From: Nostoc sp. HK-01
GTDB taxonomy: Bacteria; Cyanobacteriota; Cyanobacteriia; Cyanobacteriales; Nostocaceae
Length of the DNA: 64,000 nt
Assembly (NCBI GenBank): GCA_003990705.1
Contig: AP018318.1
Coordinates: 2,421,501 to 2,485,500, forward strand
Direction of reading: 5' to 3'
Within the stretch, counting starts at the first letter, position 1, and the number at the start of each line of letters is the position of its first letter. Shown in pieces: positions 61,936 through 64,000 of this stretch. The position numbers and the translations under genes were made by a program. The notes beneath the pieces were generated by a model, which was not told where the DNA came from, did no database searches, and saw nothing but the letters and a program-made list of their open reading frames with translations.

Positions 61936-62784
61936 ATGCGTTGGCAATTAGGTCGTCGGAGTACAAACGTCGAAGATCAGCGGGGAATGCGAGTTTCGGC
62001 TCCCGTGGTTGGTGGTGGGATTGGCGCACTACTGCTATCGCTGGTGGTGGCGCTATTAGGTGGTGATCCTAGAGTAATTTTAGAACAGAATAACGCACCT
62101 AGCGAGCGCCCAGTCACGGAGTCACCGCAGACACCAGCCCAAGACCAAATGGCTGATTTTGTTTCCGTAGTGCTGGCTGATACAGAAGATACTTGGAGTG
62201 AAATATTTCAACAAAGTGGTGAAAAATACGTTGATCCGAAGTTAGTGCTGTATTCTAATGCGGTGGAATCGGCTTGTGGTTTTGCACGTTCGGCAGTGGG
62301 GCCATTTTACTGTCCGCAAGATCAAAAAGTGTATATTGACTTGAGCTTTTACCGTGATTTAAAGAACCGCTACCAAGCACCAGGAGATTTTGCTCAAGCT
62401 TATGTTATCGCCCATGAAGTTGGACATCATGTCCAGAATTTGTTGGGAATTTCCGATCAAGTGCGATCGCTACAACAACGAGCCGATCAGGTAGAAGCAA
62501 ATCAGTTGTCTGTGCGCCAAGAACTCCAAGCAGATTGTTATGCGGGAGTTTGGGCAAATCACGCCGAGCGATCGCGCCAAATTCTGGAAACTGGTGATGT
62601 CGAAGAAGCCTTAAATGCGGCTAGTAGTATTGGTGATGATCGCTTACAAGAGCAAGCTAGGGGTTATGTAGTTCCAGAATCTTTTACCCACGGCAGTTCC
62701 GCCCAAAGGGTAAGCTGGTTTAAGCGAGGTATTCAAACAGGTGATCCGCAGCAATGTAATACCTTTAAAGCCGCTAATCCTTAG
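61936..62784 (+). CDS. Neutral zinc metallopeptidase (YpfJ family)
   Basis: A 282-residue protein. The N-terminus has a basic MRWQLGRRSTNVEDQRG and one membrane segment (about 24-42), followed by a linker rich in Pro and Gln. The catalytic part has HEVGHH (160-165) with Glu161, and the family phrases YCPQDQKVYIDLSFY (125-139) and ELQADCYAGVWAN. It is a zinc peptidase with a periplasmic or membrane-bound active site. Substrate unknown. The gene ends near a hairpin at 62878. Confidence 0.93.
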   Translation: MRWQLGRRSTNVEDQRGMRVSAPVVGGGIGALLLSLVVALLGGDPRVILEQNNAPSERPVTESPQTPAQDQMADFVSVVLADTEDTWSEIFQQSGEKYVDPKLVLYSNAVESACGFARSAVGPFYCPQDQKVYIDLSFYRDLKNRYQAPGDFAQAYVIAHEVGHHVQNLLGISDQVRSLQQRADQVEANQLSVRQELQADCYAGVWANHAERSRQILETGDVEEALNAASSIGDDRLQEQARGYVVPESFTHGSSAQRVSWFKRGIQTGDPQQCNTFKAANP

Positions 62785-62877
62785 AGATACAAAGCCTTAC
62801 TTACCACTCTCTTTTTCAATCTAGAACATAATCAAATTAACAGAAATCAAATAAAGTCAAGTGTTGGAATCAAGATG

Positions 62878-62914
62878 AAAAACCGTACTTTAACCGAAGT
62901 TGGTTTTTTATATG
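62878..62914 (+). terminator. Hairpin with T-run behind the zinc peptidase gene
   Basis: Arms aaaaaccgtactt and gaagttggtttttt pair with a few mismatches; T-run follows. It lies 95 bp after the stop codon. Confidence 0.5.
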
Positions 62915-62991
62915 AATCCCCTAGACTAGAATAAAAACATAAGCATCACTATAAGCTGCTGAGTGTCAGTACTCAGTTAAATATAAGCAAC

Positions 62992-63315
62992 ATGGGATTC
63001 TTTGATTCTGAAATAGTTCAGCAAGAAGCAAAAGAGCTTTTTGAAGATTACCAAGCCCTAATCAAACTTGGTAATAATTATGGCAAATTTGACCGCGAAG
63101 GCAAAAAGCTGTTTATTGACCAAATGGAAACCATGATGGATCGCTATCGCATCTTTATGAAGCGTTTCGAGCTATCAGAAGATTTTATGGCGCAAATGAC
63201 AGTAGAACAGTTAAAAACCCAGTTAGGTCAGTTTGGCATAACTCCACAACAGATGTTTGATCAAATGAACTTCACCCTAGAACGGATGAAAGCCGAACTG
63301 GAAAAACAGCCCTAG
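62992..63315 (+). CDS. DUF1825 family protein
   Basis: A 107-residue helical protein starting MGFFDSEIVQQEAKELFEDY and with MDRYRIFMKRFELSEDFMAQM and the end MNFTLERMKAELEKQ. The family is nearly limited to cyanobacteria, conserved and with unknown role. ATG 62992, single gene. Confidence 0.88.
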   Translation: MGFFDSEIVQQEAKELFEDYQALIKLGNNYGKFDREGKKLFIDQMETMMDRYRIFMKRFELSEDFMAQMTVEQLKTQLGQFGITPQQMFDQMNFTLERMKAELEKQP

Positions 63316-63428
63316 AGATAATTAAGTATTTGGTATCAAAGACTTTCGTGCAGAAAGGCAAAGGCGCAGAGAAGAAACTTCCCCTCCGCGCCTGTCTACA
63401 CCTGTCGTTGGCTTTTGAAAAAATGCTT

Positions 63429-64000
63429 TTAATTTGATTTAGGGCGAGGAAACTGAGAAGGCGATTTGAATTTTTCTACTGGTACACCTTTGAGAGCCTT
63501 AGTCATAAAATCTTTCCAAATAGGTGCTACCATACCGCCACCAGTTGCACTGCTGGCTAATTGTCTGTTGTCATCTCTACCCACCCAGACAGCAGTTGTT
63601 AATTGTGGCACAGTACCAACAAACCAAATATCTTTTTCTGATGAAGTTGTACCGGTTTTACCCGCCACTGGACGGTCAAGAGCCGCCGCTTTACCAGTTC
63701 CTGAGTTAACTACTGTTTGCATCGTATCAATAATTGCAGCAGCAGCCCAAGGATCAAGAACCAACTGAGGTTTAGGAGTATTATCTAGTAAGACATTACC
63801 ACTGCTATCCGTCACACGGGCAATAATTGTTGGTGATGACTGCCACCCATAATTAGCAAAAGTAGCATAAGCACTTGCCATTTCTAATGGTGTCACACCG
63901 ATCGCACCTAATGGCAACGAAGTTACAGGTTCCATCGGACTCATAATGCCTAAAGTCCGACAAGTTTCTATAACTTTAGACATCCCAACAGCTTTACCTA
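63429..64000 (-). CDS. Class A penicillin-binding protein, C-terminal part (cut by window end)
   Basis: The frame is open to the right edge. The visible 190 residues are the end of the transpeptidase domain of a PBP1a-like enzyme: GKAVGMSKVIETCRTLGI, PLEMASAYATFANYGW, the KTGTT box in PVAGKTGTTSSEKDIWFVG and VWVGRDDNRQLAS. The serine SxxK and SxN sites and the transglycosylase domain lie outside the window. It cross-links peptidoglycan. The C-terminal tail (KSPSQFPRPKSN) is short. Confidence 0.92.
   Translation of the reverse strand, partial: GKAVGMSKVIETCRTLGIMSPMEPVTSLPLGAIGVTPLEMASAYATFANYGWQSSPTIIARVTDSSGNVLLDNTPKPQLVLDPWAAAAIIDTMQTVVNSGTGKAAALDRPVAGKTGTTSSEKDIWFVGTVPQLTTAVWVGRDDNRQLASSATGGGMVAPIWKDFMTKALKGVPVEKFKSPSQFPRPKSN

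Overview
The window reads as chromosome of a filamentous cyanobacterium of the Nostoc/Anabaena/Calothrix type. The evidence is the abundance of the HIP1 octamer (gcgatcgc) on both strands, short heptamer tandem repeats and dispersed palindromes between genes, and the gene set: cytochrome c6, a flavodiiron protein, a Kdp operon with a kinase-less KdpD, a carotenoid oxygenase, DUF928 and DUF1825 proteins, a CHASE2 cyclase and a bilin-type GAF kinase. No tRNA, rRNA, CRISPR array, prophage or replication origin was recognised.

Layout. 1-5.0 kb is an accessory, decaying region: the end of a DUF29 gene, a Rpn/DUF2887-type gene broken by a 44-bp palindrome, a NACHT-HEAT STAND protein split by one in-frame TGA, and a DUF433 gene whose end runs into a 21-bp tandem repeat. 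5.2-14.4 kb is mostly housekeeping: flavodiiron protein, FtsX, DUF3598, Uma2, a DUF5063 gene with an in-frame stop, Aat, S14, Nth and RseP. 15.0-21.3 kb is the operon kdpA-kdpB-kdpF-kdpC-kdpD for high-affinity potassium uptake. 21.3-32.6 kb is mixed: SprT-like protease, Xi-class GST, a frameshifted glycosyltransferase, a TIR-like protein, a large GAF histidine kinase, NADAR and Gfo/Idh/MocA proteins and DUF928. 32.7-40.9 kb carries the CHASE2 cyclase, a BT1-family transporter, the carotenoid oxygenase, glutamate dehydrogenase and SerS. 40.9-48.4 kb carries an FAD monooxygenase, an insertion sequence sitting exactly at the 3' end of priA, priA itself (with an in-frame repeat insert) and a group 2 sigma factor.

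The most interesting block is 49.4-55.3 kb. A two-domain geosmin synthase is followed by two paralogous 469-residue proteins that look like Crp/Fnr regulators by their cyclic-nucleotide-binding domain but lack a DNA-binding domain and instead carry a Family 2B encapsulin shell fold, then by a GNAT acetyltransferase. The geosmin synthase carries three copies of a short GLGT motif in its linker and C-terminal tail, a good candidate for the signal that docks it to the shell. The proposal is a two-component protein nanocompartment for geosmin synthesis.

55.9-64 kb holds cytochrome c6, a TPR protein, a TonB-dependent receptor, MoaD, a DUF937 protein, a complete IS1-type element with 8-bp target duplication, a zinc metallopeptidase, DUF1825 and the start-less end of a class A penicillin-binding protein. 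At least four chromosomal genes are broken (two by in-frame stops, one by a poly-A frameshift, one by an insertion), so assembly quality should be checked before any is called a true pseudogene.
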